Positions 6,427 through 16,022 of a stretch of DNA of 46,173 bases are shown here, one piece after another (the stretch's first letter is position 1; each line of letters begins with the position of its first letter). The translations under genes were made by a program, and so were the position numbers. Origin of the DNA: Lachnospiraceae bacterium (GTDB lineage Bacteria > Bacillota > Clostridia > Lachnospirales > Lachnospiraceae); NCBI GenBank assembly GCA_021202075.1, contig JAJQDT010000161.1, forward strand, positions 29,419 to 75,591, written 5' to 3'. Below the pieces are notes generated by a model that did no database searches, was not told where the DNA came from, and saw only the letters and a list, made by a program, of their open reading frames with translations.

Positions 6427-9012
6427 TTATCTGTGCTGTGCCAGCAGCCATTCCCGTGCCGCCTCCAGCTGATAGGTCAGCTCCCAGCCTCTGTTGTGAT
6501 GCTGTATCATCGGATGAGCTTCCCCGTCATCCGGGAATGCTGTCTCCTTATCAAAAATAACATAGACCACCTGCGCATTTGCCGGTGCCACAGCAGCCGC
6601 CCGTGCATTGTTCACTTCCCAGCCATCCTGATAATTCAAATGAATGCGGTTCACCGGCACGCCTTTTGCGGCGAGTCCGTTTGTGATCGCGTTAAAGCTT
6701 GGAAATTCCTTCAGTCCTCCTGAGCTTAACCCGAAGAAGAATTTCTTTTGCGTCAGGGACGTCATTTTTTCCAGATCCCAGTGCGCGGAAACCAGCAGGG
6801 ACGCCGCGAAATAATCCGGATAGCGGCAATTCAGCTCACAGGATGCCATACAGCCCTGTGACTGACCGGTCGTGTAGACCCGATCCGGATCGACATTGTT
6901 TTCCGCTACAACCTTATCCAGCAGTTCTTTGATTGTCTCCAACTCCGGTGCACAGGTATATTCATCTGTTGTCAGTGCAATTTCTCTCGGAACCTGGATG
7001 GCAAGCACATAGCAAGGACGTTTCATTTGTTCCTCCGGCTGTGCCCAGATTGTTGCTCCGATCCCCTGTGCAAGCGCAATCTTCGGATCCGAACCGTTCA
7101 CACCCGCATCCGGAATAAACATCACCAGCGGATATTTTTTCCCGGCCTTCTGGCACTTCGGTGTATACAGGCTGTATGGAATCGGCCCGTACTGTCCCTG
7201 TACAAAGTCATCAATCACCGGCTCGATTTTCTGGGAAGAGACATAAGTCCCGCTGCCCGGGATCTCCACCGTTACCTGTACCGGCAGCAGCTTGACAGCC
7301 GGGAACTTAGGACCCCGTCCCTTTCCTCCGGGACCGCCTGGACCTCCCAAGCCTCCGGGACCACCCGGGCCTCCGGGACCACCAGGACCTCCCGGGCCTC
7401 CCGGGCCGCCTGGACCCCCAGGACCGCCTGGACCATGTTCGATTGGCGGTATCAAAAAGGATGCTCTGTCTTTTTCCGACAGGTTCAGCACGACTGTATG
7501 GTCATATACCTCGCGTGAAAGAATCGTGCGGTCTTTTACCGTAATACGATCAATTTCCTCACGTTCCGGCATAGGATCGCTGAATTCAATAATGGCCTTT
7601 GTAATCCGTTCTCCATCCGGTCTGGATTCTCCGACCGCTGTAATGGTCGGCTTCCCCGATGTACTCATCATGGCTATTCCCCCTTTTTTCATGGCAAGCA
7701 GCTCCTCTTTGGCCGCTTCCACCCATTTTTCCGCGCTTCCGGGCATCAGCATAGAGTTCTGGGATTCCCAGGTCACCCGGTCATAAGAGGACTGATCCGG
7801 CATATATTTCATGCCGCCATTTACCGTACTCATCAAAAGCGTATGCGCGTAGGGCGATGCTTCCCACAGCTCCTGCTCGGTGCGGACATTTGTCTCCGGC
7901 TTCACAGCTACCAGTGCCAGATCCCCGATCGCGATAATATCTCCATCCAGCTTCATTTCTCCGCCGTCCGATTCATATACCGCCTGCTTCGTAAGCGTGA
8001 CCGGAACCCGCCCTCTGGACGGTGCGGAAACGGAAAATCCGCCTCTTTTGATCACCGGCGCTTCGTCGCTGCACGCAACAGACTCGACAATCGCCGATAT
8101 GGCCTCCGCCATCTCGCGGCCCAGCCGCTCCACAATTTCAAGCCCTTTCTGAACGCCATGATCATACTTTCCGGTCGTTCCATCCTCATATACAACGTCG
8201 CCCCACGCCTGCTCCTTCGGCACCTGATCTCCCGCGGCGCTCACAACAAAGAGGCAGGGCGCACCATATTTTTCTTCCAGAATCCGGCAGGCCTCGCCCG
8301 GAAGATCGCTGGATACCAGCCTGGTATTCTTCCCCTGTTCCGCATTATCGATCGCGCTCGGCTTGACCCCATAGCTGATCAGAATCCCGATTGGCTTTCC
8401 ATCATTTCCGTCTACGCGCACGACGCCGGCCGTTTTATTGGACGGACCATCCCGGTTGATTCCAAGCCACCAGCCAAAGGGCGTCTCGACATCCCGGTTG
8501 GTATTTACATCGCAGAATCCGGATCCAAATCCAAGCACCGCTGGCTGTATGCTTTTTGCTGTCTGTTCCGCTGCCTCGGTCACTGCCTGCATAATGGCCG
8601 CGATAAACAGCTTCCTCTTTCTCGGTCCGTCAGGGTCCATCGGCGGTCTTGCGCCTTTTTTCTCATCCGGTTTGGGCTTTTTATCCGGCTTTTTGCCCGG
8701 TCTGGGGCCTATGGGGATCGACGGATCCAGCGGCGCATGCGGTGTGGAAATCGCGTGAGTCGCGTGAATCCAGATGTTTTCCATCGCGGTTCCTGTCTTT
8801 GCACTGATGATCCGTTTGCTTTCCTCCATCGCATCATCCGGCACATTCACCAGCTCAATCGCCGCGATCGCCACGCGGATGCCGCAGTCCAACACCAGAA
8901 TTCGCGCATGAGGCGCATCATGAACACCGCAAAGGCCGTCTGTGGGAAACATATCCGCAGGGAAATGAATCTCGGCACTGCCTGCTCCTGCTTTTAACTT
9001 CACATCATCCAT
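6427..9012 (-). CDS. fused ceramidase-like (Ceramidase_alk type) and alpha/beta-hydrolase esterase protein
   Basis: 861 aa from the ATG at 9012 (GGAGG 7 nt upstream; a longer upstream frame lacks an RBS). Residues 1 to about 440 match the neutral/alkaline ceramidase N-terminal fold: [10 protein letters not shown] start, [14 protein letters not shown], a [10 protein letters not shown] histidine motif, and [11 protein letters not shown] in place of the usual GAAGDxNP. A short Ig-like segment follows, then a Gly-Gly-Pro linker (about 525-566). The C-terminal esterase of the PHB-depolymerase/PlaB type has nucleophile Ser718 in GQSQG. No signal peptide is seen, so it is probably cytoplasmic. The N-half has a stand-alone paralogue at 23123-24403 and the C-part one at 9041-10327. 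Likely a two-step hydrolase of an amide- or ester-linked substrate; the substrate is unknown. Confidence 0.8.
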   Translation of the reverse strand: MDDVKLKAGAGSAEIHFPADMFPTDGLCGVHDAPHARILVLDCGIRVAIAAIELVNVPDDAMEESKRIISAKTGTAMENIWIHATHAISTPHAPLDPSIPIGPRPGKKPDKKPKPDEKKGARPPMDPDGPRKRKLFIAAIMQAVTEAAEQTAKSIQPAVLGFGSGFCDVNTNRDVETPFGWWLGINRDGPSNKTAGVVRVDGNDGKPIGILISYGVKPSAIDNAEQGKNTRLVSSDLPGEACRILEEKYGAPCLFVVSAAGDQVPKEQAWGDVVYEDGTTGKYDHGVQKGLEIVERLGREMAEAISAIVESVACSDEAPVIKRGGFSVSAPSRGRVPVTLTKQAVYESDGGEMKLDGDIIAIGDLALVAVKPETNVRTEQELWEASPYAHTLLMSTVNGGMKYMPDQSSYDRVTWESQNSMLMPGSAEKWVEAAKEELLAMKKGGIAMMSTSGKPTITAVGESRPDGERITKAIIEFSDPMPEREEIDRITVKDRTILSREVYDHTVVLNLSEKDRASFLIPPIEHGPGGPGGPGGPGGPGGPGGPGGPGGPGGLGGPGGPGGKGRGPKFPAVKLLPVQVTVEIPGSGTYVSSQKIEPVIDDFVQGQYGPIPYSLYTPKCQKAGKKYPLVMFIPDAGVNGSDPKIALAQGIGATIWAQPEEQMKRPCYVLAIQVPREIALTTDEYTCAPELETIKELLDKVVAENNVDPDRVYTTGQSQGCMASCELNCRYPDYFAASLLVSAHWDLEKMTSLTQKKFFFGLSSGGLKEFPSFNAITNGLAAKGVPVNRIHLNYQDGWEVNNARAAAVAPANAQVVYVIFDKETAFPDDGEAHPMIQHHNRGWELTYQLEAAREWLLAQHR
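7315..7437 (-). repeat. Gly-Pro-Gly triplet linker inside the fused hydrolase
   Basis: A 9-bp-based tandem repeat codes for about 13 Gly-Gly-Pro triplets (residues about 525-566), with one Leu and one Lys replacement near the end. Synonymous differences between units show it is not freshly expanded. The same kind of linker occurs at the same place in the neighbouring 428-aa esterase. Confidence 0.9.
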
Positions 9013-9040
9013 TCCTTTACCTCCGATATCAGACTGCTGA

Positions 9041-10327
9041 TCAGTCTTTCTTCTGACTAAAAATCCACTCCCGCGCACTCTCCAGCTGATACGTCAGCTC
9101 CCAGCCGCGATTGTGATGCAGGATCTGTCCGCGCACCTTACCGTCATCCGGAAAGATCGTCGCCGCGTCAAACACTGTATAAACAACATTTGCCTTTCCC
9201 TGCGCCTTACGGATTTTCTCATTATTGGCATCCCATCCGTCGCGGTAATTTAACGATATCCGCGCGATAGTCGCGCCATTTTTCTCGAGCTCCTCCGTAA
9301 TCGCATTCATTCCCGGGAATTCCCGCATTCCTCCCGAGCTCAGTCCGATAAAGAACCTGTGATCTGCCAGCTTTCCTACCCGAACCGGGTCCCACTGCCC
9401 GGAGACGAGCAGCGATGCGGCAAACAGATCCGGATACCGGCAGTTCATCTCACACATGGACATGCAGCCCTGGGACTGACCGGTCGCATAGACGCGCTTC
9501 GTATCAATCGGATTTTCCTCAATTACCTTATCTATAATTTCCTTCACCACATCAAACTGCGGTGTGGTCGTATAACCGGCGCCCGTGATCGGCAGCCGGG
9601 AAGGCACCTGAATCGCCAGTACATAGCAAGGACGTTTTGCCTGCTCTTCGGGCTCCGCCCAGATGGTTGCGCCAATCCCCTGCACCAACGCCGCAGTCGC
9701 ATCCGGTCCGTTTACCGAAGCATCCGGGATAAACACCACCAGCGGATACATCTTTTGGGCCTCCCTGTTTTCCGGGGAGAAGAGGTTGTATGGCATTCCT
9801 TTATACTCATTCTGCACAAAGTCATCAATTACCGGACACTCTGCCCTTGTGGATGTGATCTCGCCATATCCCGGAATCGTTACGGTAACCTGTACCGGAC
9901 GTACCAAGCGCATCGGCGAATCCGACCCCCGCGATCCGTGCGGACCTCCCTGTCCCGGGCCGTTCGGGCCGCCTGGACCTGAACCTGAACCTTCCGAACC
10001 ACCTGGGCCTGGACCGTTCGGGCCGCCTGGGCCTGGTCCGTTTGGACCGCCTGGGCCTCCCGGACCAGGGCCTCCAGGACCTTCTCCGAAATGGGGAGGC
10101 TGCGGGAAAACCTCCGCCGCTTCATCCGTCTCGGACAGCTGCAGGATGATCTGATTTCCTTCTGCGGCAGCAGAAAGGACTGTCCGGTCTTTCACCGTGA
10201 TCGTGGCAGGATCCGGGACTTCTCCGTCGAACTGAATCACTGCCCGGTTGATTTTCGCGCCGTCCGGCCTCGCTTCCGCAATTGCGGTTATCACCGGCGC
10301 CGGACTGCTGCATTTCCCGTCGTTCAT
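9041..10327 (-). CDS. alpha/beta-hydrolase esterase with Gly-Pro-rich linker, paralogue of the C-terminal half of the fused hydrolase
   Basis: 428 aa; RBS AAGGAG before the ATG at 10327. Residues about 5-75 form the same small beta domain as in the neighbour (VITAIAEARPDG, ITVKDRTVL). Residues about 80-133 are a Gly-Pro-Gly linker. The rest is a PHB-depolymerase-like hydrolase with Ser285 in GQSQG, and the flanking residues (CMSMCEMNCRYPD) closely match the neighbour. It lacks the ceramidase-like half and a signal peptide. The stop and the next gene's start are 28 nt apart, so the two are probably co-transcribed and arose by partial duplication. Confidence 0.82.
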   Translation of the reverse strand: MNDGKCSSPAPVITAIAEARPDGAKINRAVIQFDGEVPDPATITVKDRTVLSAAAEGNQIILQLSETDEAAEVFPQPPHFGEGPGGPGPGGPGGPNGPGPGGPNGPGPGGSEGSGSGPGGPNGPGQGGPHGSRGSDSPMRLVRPVQVTVTIPGYGEITSTRAECPVIDDFVQNEYKGMPYNLFSPENREAQKMYPLVVFIPDASVNGPDATAALVQGIGATIWAEPEEQAKRPCYVLAIQVPSRLPITGAGYTTTPQFDVVKEIIDKVIEENPIDTKRVYATGQSQGCMSMCEMNCRYPDLFAASLLVSGQWDPVRVGKLADHRFFIGLSSGGMREFPGMNAITEELEKNGATIARISLNYRDGWDANNEKIRKAQGKANVVYTVFDAATIFPDDGKVRGQILHHNRGWELTYQLESAREWIFSQKKD

Positions 10328-10343
10328 TTTCTGATCTCCTTTC

Positions 10344-11198
10344 TCACAGTGTATTGGCGTCGTATGCCAGGCAAACTCTGCCGCACCTGTGCTCCATCAT
10401 CCGCTTATTGGAAGCAGATTTTCTCTTTGCAAATCGGTTTATGCTCTCCGTGTCGTTTTCCGTTTTTCCGTCCAGAACTTCATTGCAGGCCTGCAGCATA
10501 TCCTTCAGAATCGCATGATCTACGGGCACATTGCTGTGCCCCCAGTAAAGCAGCGTATCTTCTTCTATTGCATCTGCAAATCTTGCCAGTCCATCCCGAT
10601 ACGCGGTAAGTCCCACGCGTTTCTCGGGCGGCAGTGTTGACAGCGCGGTGCGGCGGCTGAACGCATCACTGATCAGTGCGTAATTATCCGCCCGGTTCAG
10701 GAGCGCGACAGAGCCCTGGGTATGCCCGGGGATCGCATATACCTCCAGTTTCTTTCCGCCAAGGTCAACCACATCGCCCTGATCGATATTTTTGTAATTC
10801 AGCTTTTCTGTCATTACGATATGCTTCTCGCAATAAGGCTTCAGCTCCGGGTCATAGCCCTCGCGTCCAAACACATCTCCCATGCGTCTCTCATAGGAAA
10901 GGGAACCTGCAAGCAGATCCTCATCCCTGCTGTTCATATATATGTCATCAAAAAGCGATGCAGCCCCGGCATGATCCGGATGTCCATGCGCGGCAATGCA
11001 GACAATCGGCTTTTTGGTAATGCTCTCCACAACCGTGCGCAGATGATCTACTACGCCAAATCCGGTATCGATCAACGCTGCGCGTTCTTCCCCCTCAACC
11101 AGATACATATGTACAGACATGTCGCCATCCGGGCGATGGCATTCCATAATATTCCAAAGTCCTTCCCTTAACTGTTTTTTCGTGTATACTTCTAACAT
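10344..11198 (-). CDS. metallo-beta-lactamase-fold hydrolase (first of two)
   Basis: 284 aa; RBS GGAGAGGG before the ATG at 11198. The metal motif AAHGHPDHAG gives His71, His73, Asp75 and His76. His159 in GHTQGS and Asp178 in LISDAF complete the expected site. The family includes lactonases, thioesterases and glyoxalase II-like enzymes. The next gene upstream is a second MBL-fold protein, so the pair may act on related intermediates. The last ~15 codons carry Arg/Cys-rich sequence with a 15-base match (gccaggcaaactctg) to the intergenic repeat near 29645, which might be chance. Confidence 0.85.
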   Translation of the reverse strand: MLEVYTKKQLREGLWNIMECHRPDGDMSVHMYLVEGEERAALIDTGFGVVDHLRTVVESITKKPIVCIAAHGHPDHAGAASLFDDIYMNSRDEDLLAGSLSYERRMGDVFGREGYDPELKPYCEKHIVMTEKLNYKNIDQGDVVDLGGKKLEVYAIPGHTQGSVALLNRADNYALISDAFSRRTALSTLPPEKRVGLTAYRDGLARFADAIEEDTLLYWGHSNVPVDHAILKDMLQACNEVLDGKTENDTESINRFAKRKSASNKRMMEHRCGRVCLAYDANTL

Positions 11199-11228
11199 AC
11201 TGTCCCTCTCCGATTCCTGTGGATTTTT

Positions 11229-12257
11229 TCAGGGTTTCTCATCCTGCAGCGGTTTCCCGTCAAGTTCAACCTCCGCTTTCCCATAGACTGCCACTTTTAT
11301 GGTCCGTCCGTGCAGCACCTTCTCCTTCACAACGGCCGTCCCATCCGCAATCGACTGGTATGCCCGGATTACATCCGGCAGCAGCTGGGGACTCTGGCTG
11401 AAATTAGCCGTATTTGCCCCGACCGCCGTATGCCCCGGAAACATCCGATCAAACTCACTGCAATGCTTCTGCAGCTTCTTCAGAAGCTTCACATTCTCAG
11501 CTGCCGTGTTGCCGGCCAGACGAAAACTCTGATTGAAGGAGTCTCCCGTAAATGCGATTCTTGTTTTCGGATCAATAAATACGGCACAGCCCTTTGTATG
11601 CCCCGGCATGTGCAGCACTTCAACACTCCTCCCGCCAAGGTCAAACCTCTGACCATCCTTCAGCTCCTGCATTTCGGGCAGATGCTCCGGATCGATTCCC
11701 ATAAACGTCAGATTTGTATAATCGTAATATGCTTTCCCTCCCGCCGTACAGCCCGGAGCATCCATCGGCGTTCCATCCGGATATCTGGCGGGAAATGACC
11801 CCCATATGTTCGGATTTTCCCAGAGCTGCTGATTGACACGGAACCCATCGCGAATCAGCGGAATATCCTCCGGAAAAATCCATACCTTCTCAAACTGGCA
11901 CATGGCGCCGCAGTGGTCTCCATGCCCATGTGTGATTGCAACCTCATACGGCAGCGAACAAAGATGCTCAATCAGGCTCTTCGCGTCGATGGAACCGCAG
12001 CCGCAGTCAATGACCAGTCCCCGCTCCCTGCCTGCCAGCACGTAAAAGCTGGACATGCCGAATTCATTTACCTGCCAGGTGTGATCCGCGATCTCATAGA
12101 TAATCGGAAATGCCGGAATCACTCGCCTCTTTTCTTCTTTTACAAAGTCCGGCGTACTGTGAGGGTCGACGTAAATGCTATACTCCTTACATTTTCCCGG
12201 CCCCATCATATCTTCGCTGATTTTGCTCATATCAGAAAGAATCGGCTTCTTTTTCAT
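11229..12257 (-). CDS. metallo-beta-lactamase-fold hydrolase (second of two)
   Basis: 342 aa from the ATG at 12257, chosen because GAGGG lies 10 nt upstream; the open frame extends 20 codons further up without an RBS. His110, His112, Asp114 and His115 form the ITHGHGDHCG motif. A later GHTKGC histidine and the AFTGDSF aspartate complete the binuclear site. It is about 60 residues longer than its neighbour because of an N-terminal extension. It is co-oriented with the FMN enzyme and the esterases. A lactone, thioester or similar substrate is possible but not shown by the sequence. Confidence 0.85.
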   Translation of the reverse strand: MKKKPILSDMSKISEDMMGPGKCKEYSIYVDPHSTPDFVKEEKRRVIPAFPIIYEIADHTWQVNEFGMSSFYVLAGRERGLVIDCGCGSIDAKSLIEHLCSLPYEVAITHGHGDHCGAMCQFEKVWIFPEDIPLIRDGFRVNQQLWENPNIWGSFPARYPDGTPMDAPGCTAGGKAYYDYTNLTFMGIDPEHLPEMQELKDGQRFDLGGRSVEVLHMPGHTKGCAVFIDPKTRIAFTGDSFNQSFRLAGNTAAENVKLLKKLQKHCSEFDRMFPGHTAVGANTANFSQSPQLLPDVIRAYQSIADGTAVVKEKVLHGRTIKVAVYGKAEVELDGKPLQDEKP

Positions 12258-12327
12258 TCGAATTTCCCTCTTATCAGATCGGTTCATCTCCCGGCAATTT
12301 TTACACAGATGAGTCATCCGCGGCTAT

Positions 12328-13290
12328 TTACAGCCTGACAATCACATCCGGCGTCATATGCTGCATATCGCAGATCCCGCAGCGCGCCATGATGCCGCGC
12401 AGCTGATCATTCATTTCCGTCAGATAATTGTAAACGCCGTCCTCACCCTCTGTGTTGATCGGCTTCATCAGCGGGCGCGCTACCAGAACGCCATCCGCTC
12501 CAAGAGCGAGCGCTTTCATCGCGTCATAGCCATCGCGGATCATGCAGTCCACAAGAATGGTCATGTCCTTACCGACAGCGGCCCGGATTTCCGGCAATAC
12601 CATAATCGGCGGAACTGCAAACGGATAGATTCCATGATGATGAGAAAGAACAATCGCAGAAACACCGGCCTCTTTGCAAAGCAGAGCATCCTCTGCACTT
12701 AAGACGCCTTTCATCACAAACGGCGTATCTCCCGCCACTTTGACCGCTTCCTTCACATCTTCAAATGACATACAGCGCATGGAAACCTGCCCGTTGCGTC
12801 CTGTATCATAATAGCCGTTATCGCCGAAGGCATGAATAAAATCCGTTCCGAACGCCACGCAGCCCTTCGCCTTGCCCTTCTCGATTCTGGCAAGAAATTC
12901 ATCTGCGTCTGAAATGGGCTTCGTAATTTCCACAATCGGTACGCCCATTTCCACCAGATCCGGTCCGACCATGCCCGTCCACATCATGCTTCCCAGACGC
13001 TTCACCGCGCCGGCGATACAGATCTCCGGTTTTACCTTCGGACTCGGAAAACCGACCGGTCCCGGCATAATCGGGGATTCCAGCTCCACGCCGAACATTT
13101 TGGTCTTCAGACTCGGAATCGTGCTGCCGATCAGCCTCTGCTTAAACACCAGTGAATCATAATACTCTCTTGTAATCGTGTCGGAATTGCCCTTTGCATT
13201 TTTAGCCACGTATGTCTTTGCGGCGGCTTTTTCCTCTGCCGGCTGCTTCTTTTCCTCCATACCCGGCCCCGGCTGCTTCATTTCATCCAT
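12328..13290 (-). CDS. FMN-dependent TIM-barrel enzyme of the alpha-hydroxyacid oxidase/IDI-2 fold
   Basis: 320 aa from the ATG at 13290 (GAGGAG 8 nt upstream); a longer frame to 13338 has no RBS. The barrel matches FMN-dependent alpha-hydroxyacid dehydrogenases: PIMPGPVGF near residue 75, the FMN-site Lys in FVMKGVLS, and LALGADGVLVARP near the end. The usual catalytic loop SNHGGRQLDG reads SHHHGIYPFA: a histidine remains but the substrate-binding Arg and the Asp are gone. The DGGVRRG segment is DCMIRDG. A classical lactate or glycolate oxidase activity is therefore unlikely. Its position between the ABC binding protein and the MBL hydrolases suggests a step in the same catabolic route. Confidence 0.8.
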   Translation of the reverse strand: MDEMKQPGPGMEEKKQPAEEKAAAKTYVAKNAKGNSDTITREYYDSLVFKQRLIGSTIPSLKTKMFGVELESPIMPGPVGFPSPKVKPEICIAGAVKRLGSMMWTGMVGPDLVEMGVPIVEITKPISDADEFLARIEKGKAKGCVAFGTDFIHAFGDNGYYDTGRNGQVSMRCMSFEDVKEAVKVAGDTPFVMKGVLSAEDALLCKEAGVSAIVLSHHHGIYPFAVPPIMVLPEIRAAVGKDMTILVDCMIRDGYDAMKALALGADGVLVARPLMKPINTEGEDGVYNYLTEMNDQLRGIMARCGICDMQHMTPDVIVRL

Positions 13291-13521
13291 ACAATCGTCT
13301 CCTCGTATAATAAGTTCAGGGCTGCGAAACACAGCCAAAGAACCCCTCTCTCATCCGGCAGGGGTATCTGATCCCCCTGCCTTTCTGCCGGTCTCCGCAT
13401 TCAAAGCGAAGACCGGCAGGAATCCGTCACTTCTTACCTGTACTTATCACCTGCATCCTGATTCCATGTGCCTTCTGCCGGTTTCACCGGCCGATTGCAC
13501 ACAGCAGATTTGTCAGCATAA
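13291..13521 (-). other. three GC-rich hairpins after the binding-protein gene
   Basis: On the minus-strand transcript, in order from the stop codon, there are GCCGGT-N3-ACCGGC (13477-13491), a 14-bp stem with one mismatch (13385-13398 with 13406-13419), and GGCAGGGG/CCCCTGCC (13357-13381). None is followed by a U tract, so they look like 3'-stabilising or partial-termination structures between a highly expressed binding protein and its downstream genes. No coding sequence is seen here. Confidence 0.55.
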
Positions 13522-15201
13522 TCAGTCAAGATAGAATTCGCATGCGCCCCACGCATAGCTCTTATGTCCGTGGAAGGTGGTCAGACGCGCCAGAGATTTC
13601 CCATAGGCCGTATAGGTCACCTGTCCATACATACTGTAGGACATGCAGTTCTCTGTAATGTATTCCTGAATTTCATCAATCAGTTCCTGCGAATAGCCGG
13701 ACGATGTCTGCACTTCCTCAATCATCTCCTGAAGAGTTTCGTCGTTGATGCCGGCTTCATTCGCGCCATGAGAGTAGTTGTTCATGTCAAACTGACGTCC
13801 CCACTGCTGTGAGATCGGATCGCCGTTCCAGCTGAAGAACCACATATCCCAATAGTCCAGATTGTAAAGATACGTATCTACAATCGCGTGATCATAAAAC
13901 TCAATCGTTACATTAATGCCCACCTGCGCGAGCATCTGCTGTACCACCTGGCAGCACAGAGCGTCTGCGTCATTTCCGGACTGTGCGATCAGGACAAGCT
14001 CCTCGCCATTATAATCGGTCTGTGCAAGATATTCCTTAGCAAGGTCCGGATCATAAACGGTGTAATAGTTTTCCAGTGTATCCCACTCGCTGTTATAACC
14101 GTCTACACCGGCGCCGCCTTCACCATAGACAGAGATATAAGAATCAGAGCCGATTGCAGCTACGATGCTGTCACCGTCGATTGCATAGGAAACAGCAAGA
14201 CGCATATTGACATCGTTCATAATGGAGTCGCCGGCCTGGTTGTAGGAGAATCCCATACGTCCGCTGCCCTTTTCATAGACAACCGTGTACTGATCGTAGT
14301 AAACGCCGCCTTCTTTGAAATCATCAATATTATCCGAAGCAATCGTATAGTTATAGATCTCATCGGACTGGAAGGAAATGTACGCCATGGAAGAATCAGA
14401 GATTACCTTGTAATCCAGGATTTCCACGTTCTGCAGAGATTCCTCCGCGCGCAGCTCCTCGTCTGTCTGCCAGTAGTCCTCATTTACCGCCATGATATAC
14501 TCTGCACCTGTCTGCATTGACTGAAGATAATATGCGCCGGTGCCAACCGGATCGGTCGTGAAGTCATGATCGTTAAACGCCTGCTGTGTATAGACGGAGG
14601 TCTCCATCATGGTAGCAAGAGCCGTGATACTGTCAATCGGCTCCTTCCAGGTAAAGCGAACCGTATAGTCATCAATCGCCTCTGAGGACTCATAGTAGTC
14701 AAAATCGCTGGCGTTACCGGACGCTACGAAGTAATCAAACGACTCCACAACATCCTGCGCCGTCAGATTGTTGCCGTCTGTATCATAGATATAATCATAA
14801 ATCTCTACTACGAAATGCGTATCATCCTCCTCGTACCAGTCTTTTGCGAGGCAGGCTTCCATCTCATAGCCGTCATGATAATAGAACAGCGGCTCAAATA
14901 CGATAGTGATGATGCCTTCGCGTCCCTGACCTGCCTGCCATGGCGTCCAGGATGTGATCTCATTTCCAATATAAACCGTGAGCTGATCCAGGCGTTCGTC
15001 TGTGTTATAAGTGGACTTTCTTGAAGTATCAATGTTGTCGTAATCGCCAATCACTAGGCTGTCAATAAATCCGTTTGCCTCCATCGCTGTCAGCGTAGAG
15101 CTCATTGTATCGGTTGCGCTGCTGCTCTCTTCAGCGGAAACGGAAATTCCGCCCAGTACCATTGCAAGAGATAACGATACTGCTACTGCTTTTTTCATCA
15201 T
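13522..15201 (-). CDS. oligopeptide/dipeptide-type ABC substrate-binding protein (SBP family 5)
   Basis: 559 aa. A signal peptide of about 22 residues (MMKKAVAVSLSLAMVLGG) ends at ISVSA/EE. The rest follows the DppA/OppA plan: RLDQLTVYIGNEITSW near the start, IVFEPLFYYHDGYEM, an AQDVVESFDYF segment, and a C-terminal lobe with multiple Trp/Tyr. No cysteine follows the signal sequence, so the usual Gram-positive lipid anchor is absent. RBS AAAGGAG lies upstream. The permease and ATPase genes (16652-20455) are on the same strand but separated by a plus-strand gene and the collagen-like gene. It probably delivers the substrate of the hydrolase locus; peptides are not the only ligands of this family. 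Confidence 0.9.
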   Translation of the reverse strand: MMKKAVAVSLSLAMVLGGISVSAEESSSATDTMSSTLTAMEANGFIDSLVIGDYDNIDTSRKSTYNTDERLDQLTVYIGNEITSWTPWQAGQGREGIITIVFEPLFYYHDGYEMEACLAKDWYEEDDTHFVVEIYDYIYDTDGNNLTAQDVVESFDYFVASGNASDFDYYESSEAIDDYTVRFTWKEPIDSITALATMMETSVYTQQAFNDHDFTTDPVGTGAYYLQSMQTGAEYIMAVNEDYWQTDEELRAEESLQNVEILDYKVISDSSMAYISFQSDEIYNYTIASDNIDDFKEGGVYYDQYTVVYEKGSGRMGFSYNQAGDSIMNDVNMRLAVSYAIDGDSIVAAIGSDSYISVYGEGGAGVDGYNSEWDTLENYYTVYDPDLAKEYLAQTDYNGEELVLIAQSGNDADALCCQVVQQMLAQVGINVTIEFYDHAIVDTYLYNLDYWDMWFFSWNGDPISQQWGRQFDMNNYSHGANEAGINDETLQEMIEEVQTSSGYSQELIDEIQEYITENCMSYSMYGQVTYTAYGKSLARLTTFHGHKSYAWGACEFYLD

Positions 15202-15263
15202 GTTTTTGTACTCCTTTCATTTTTTCCTTTTTGTTTGCTTATTTTCATAAAAATACCACCATG

Positions 15264-15292
15264 TTGACAAGCCTGTTTTTGGGTGATATATT
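15264..15292 (+). promoter_or_regulatory. sigma-A-type promoter for the 229-aa membrane protein
   Basis: TTGACA (15264-15269), a 17-nt spacer and TATATT (15287-15292) lie 36 nt before the ATG at 15328. It is located between the divergent binding-protein gene and this gene. Confidence 0.75.
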
Positions 15293-15327
15293 TAATGACA
15301 AATTTTTGAAATAAGGGTGATCCGGTT

Positions 15328-16017
15328 ATGTCTATAAAAGATAATCTTAAAAATCGCATCAGTAAAATCGATAAGCGGCAGCGGGAAGAAGATACCGCCA
15401 TGCGCGGAAGATTCTTTAACAGAGCCTACCATAAGAACTTCGAGGATTATGCGGAATACATGGTGCAAAAGCCGAATGGCAAAGGCAAAATCGTCCGCGT
15501 TTATACCGGAAAATACTACAGTCAGCAGGTTTCTTCTTCCCAGTATATCCTTGTCCGCCTGCTGTTTACTCTGCTCACTGCTGCGGTAATCACTCTTTTC
15601 ATATTCGGATGCACAAGGGATCTCGCTTACAATTATGTGCGCTACGTCGCGCTCTTCGAAGCGTTATGCATCCCGTTTCTGTTTTACCAGGTCATCCTGT
15701 TGATTGGTTACATCTTCGCCGACCGCAAAATGGATATTCACAGCTACAGACTGTATCATGAGCAATTCCTGACTGTCACCAGATACGGCAGTATTCTGCA
15801 CGCCCTGACCGCAGGAGTCATGCTCCTTTATCTCCTGCTTCATCAGTCATTCTCTGCAAAATTGTTCATGCCCATCGTACTTTTCCTGATTTCCGCCGCA
15901 TTTCTGCTTACGATCAATCGAGTCGAAAACGCGATCGAATATGCCCGCACGGACAGCGATGCTGTCCCGCCGCCAGGAAGCATCCGGATCAGTGATGCCT
16001 CCAGACGGCGCAGATAA
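15328..16017 (+). CDS. multi-span membrane protein of unknown function
   Basis: 229 aa. The N-terminal ~70 residues are hydrophilic and basic. Four hydrophobic segments follow, at roughly residues 71-92, 103-130, 150-175 and 180-200, and the C-terminus is basic. It has its own TTGACA/TATATT promoter and AAGGG as RBS. It is the only plus-strand gene inside the minus-strand transporter/hydrolase locus and ends 5 nt from the convergent collagen-like gene. No family was recognised. It could be a lineage-specific protein rather than part of the pathway. Confidence 0.7.
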   Translation: MSIKDNLKNRISKIDKRQREEDTAMRGRFFNRAYHKNFEDYAEYMVQKPNGKGKIVRVYTGKYYSQQVSSSQYILVRLLFTLLTAAVITLFIFGCTRDLAYNYVRYVALFEALCIPFLFYQVILLIGYIFADRKMDIHSYRLYHEQFLTVTRYGSILHALTAGVMLLYLLLHQSFSAKLFMPIVLFLISAAFLLTINRVENAIEYARTDSDAVPPPGSIRISDASRRRR

Positions 16018-16022
16018 CCAGC

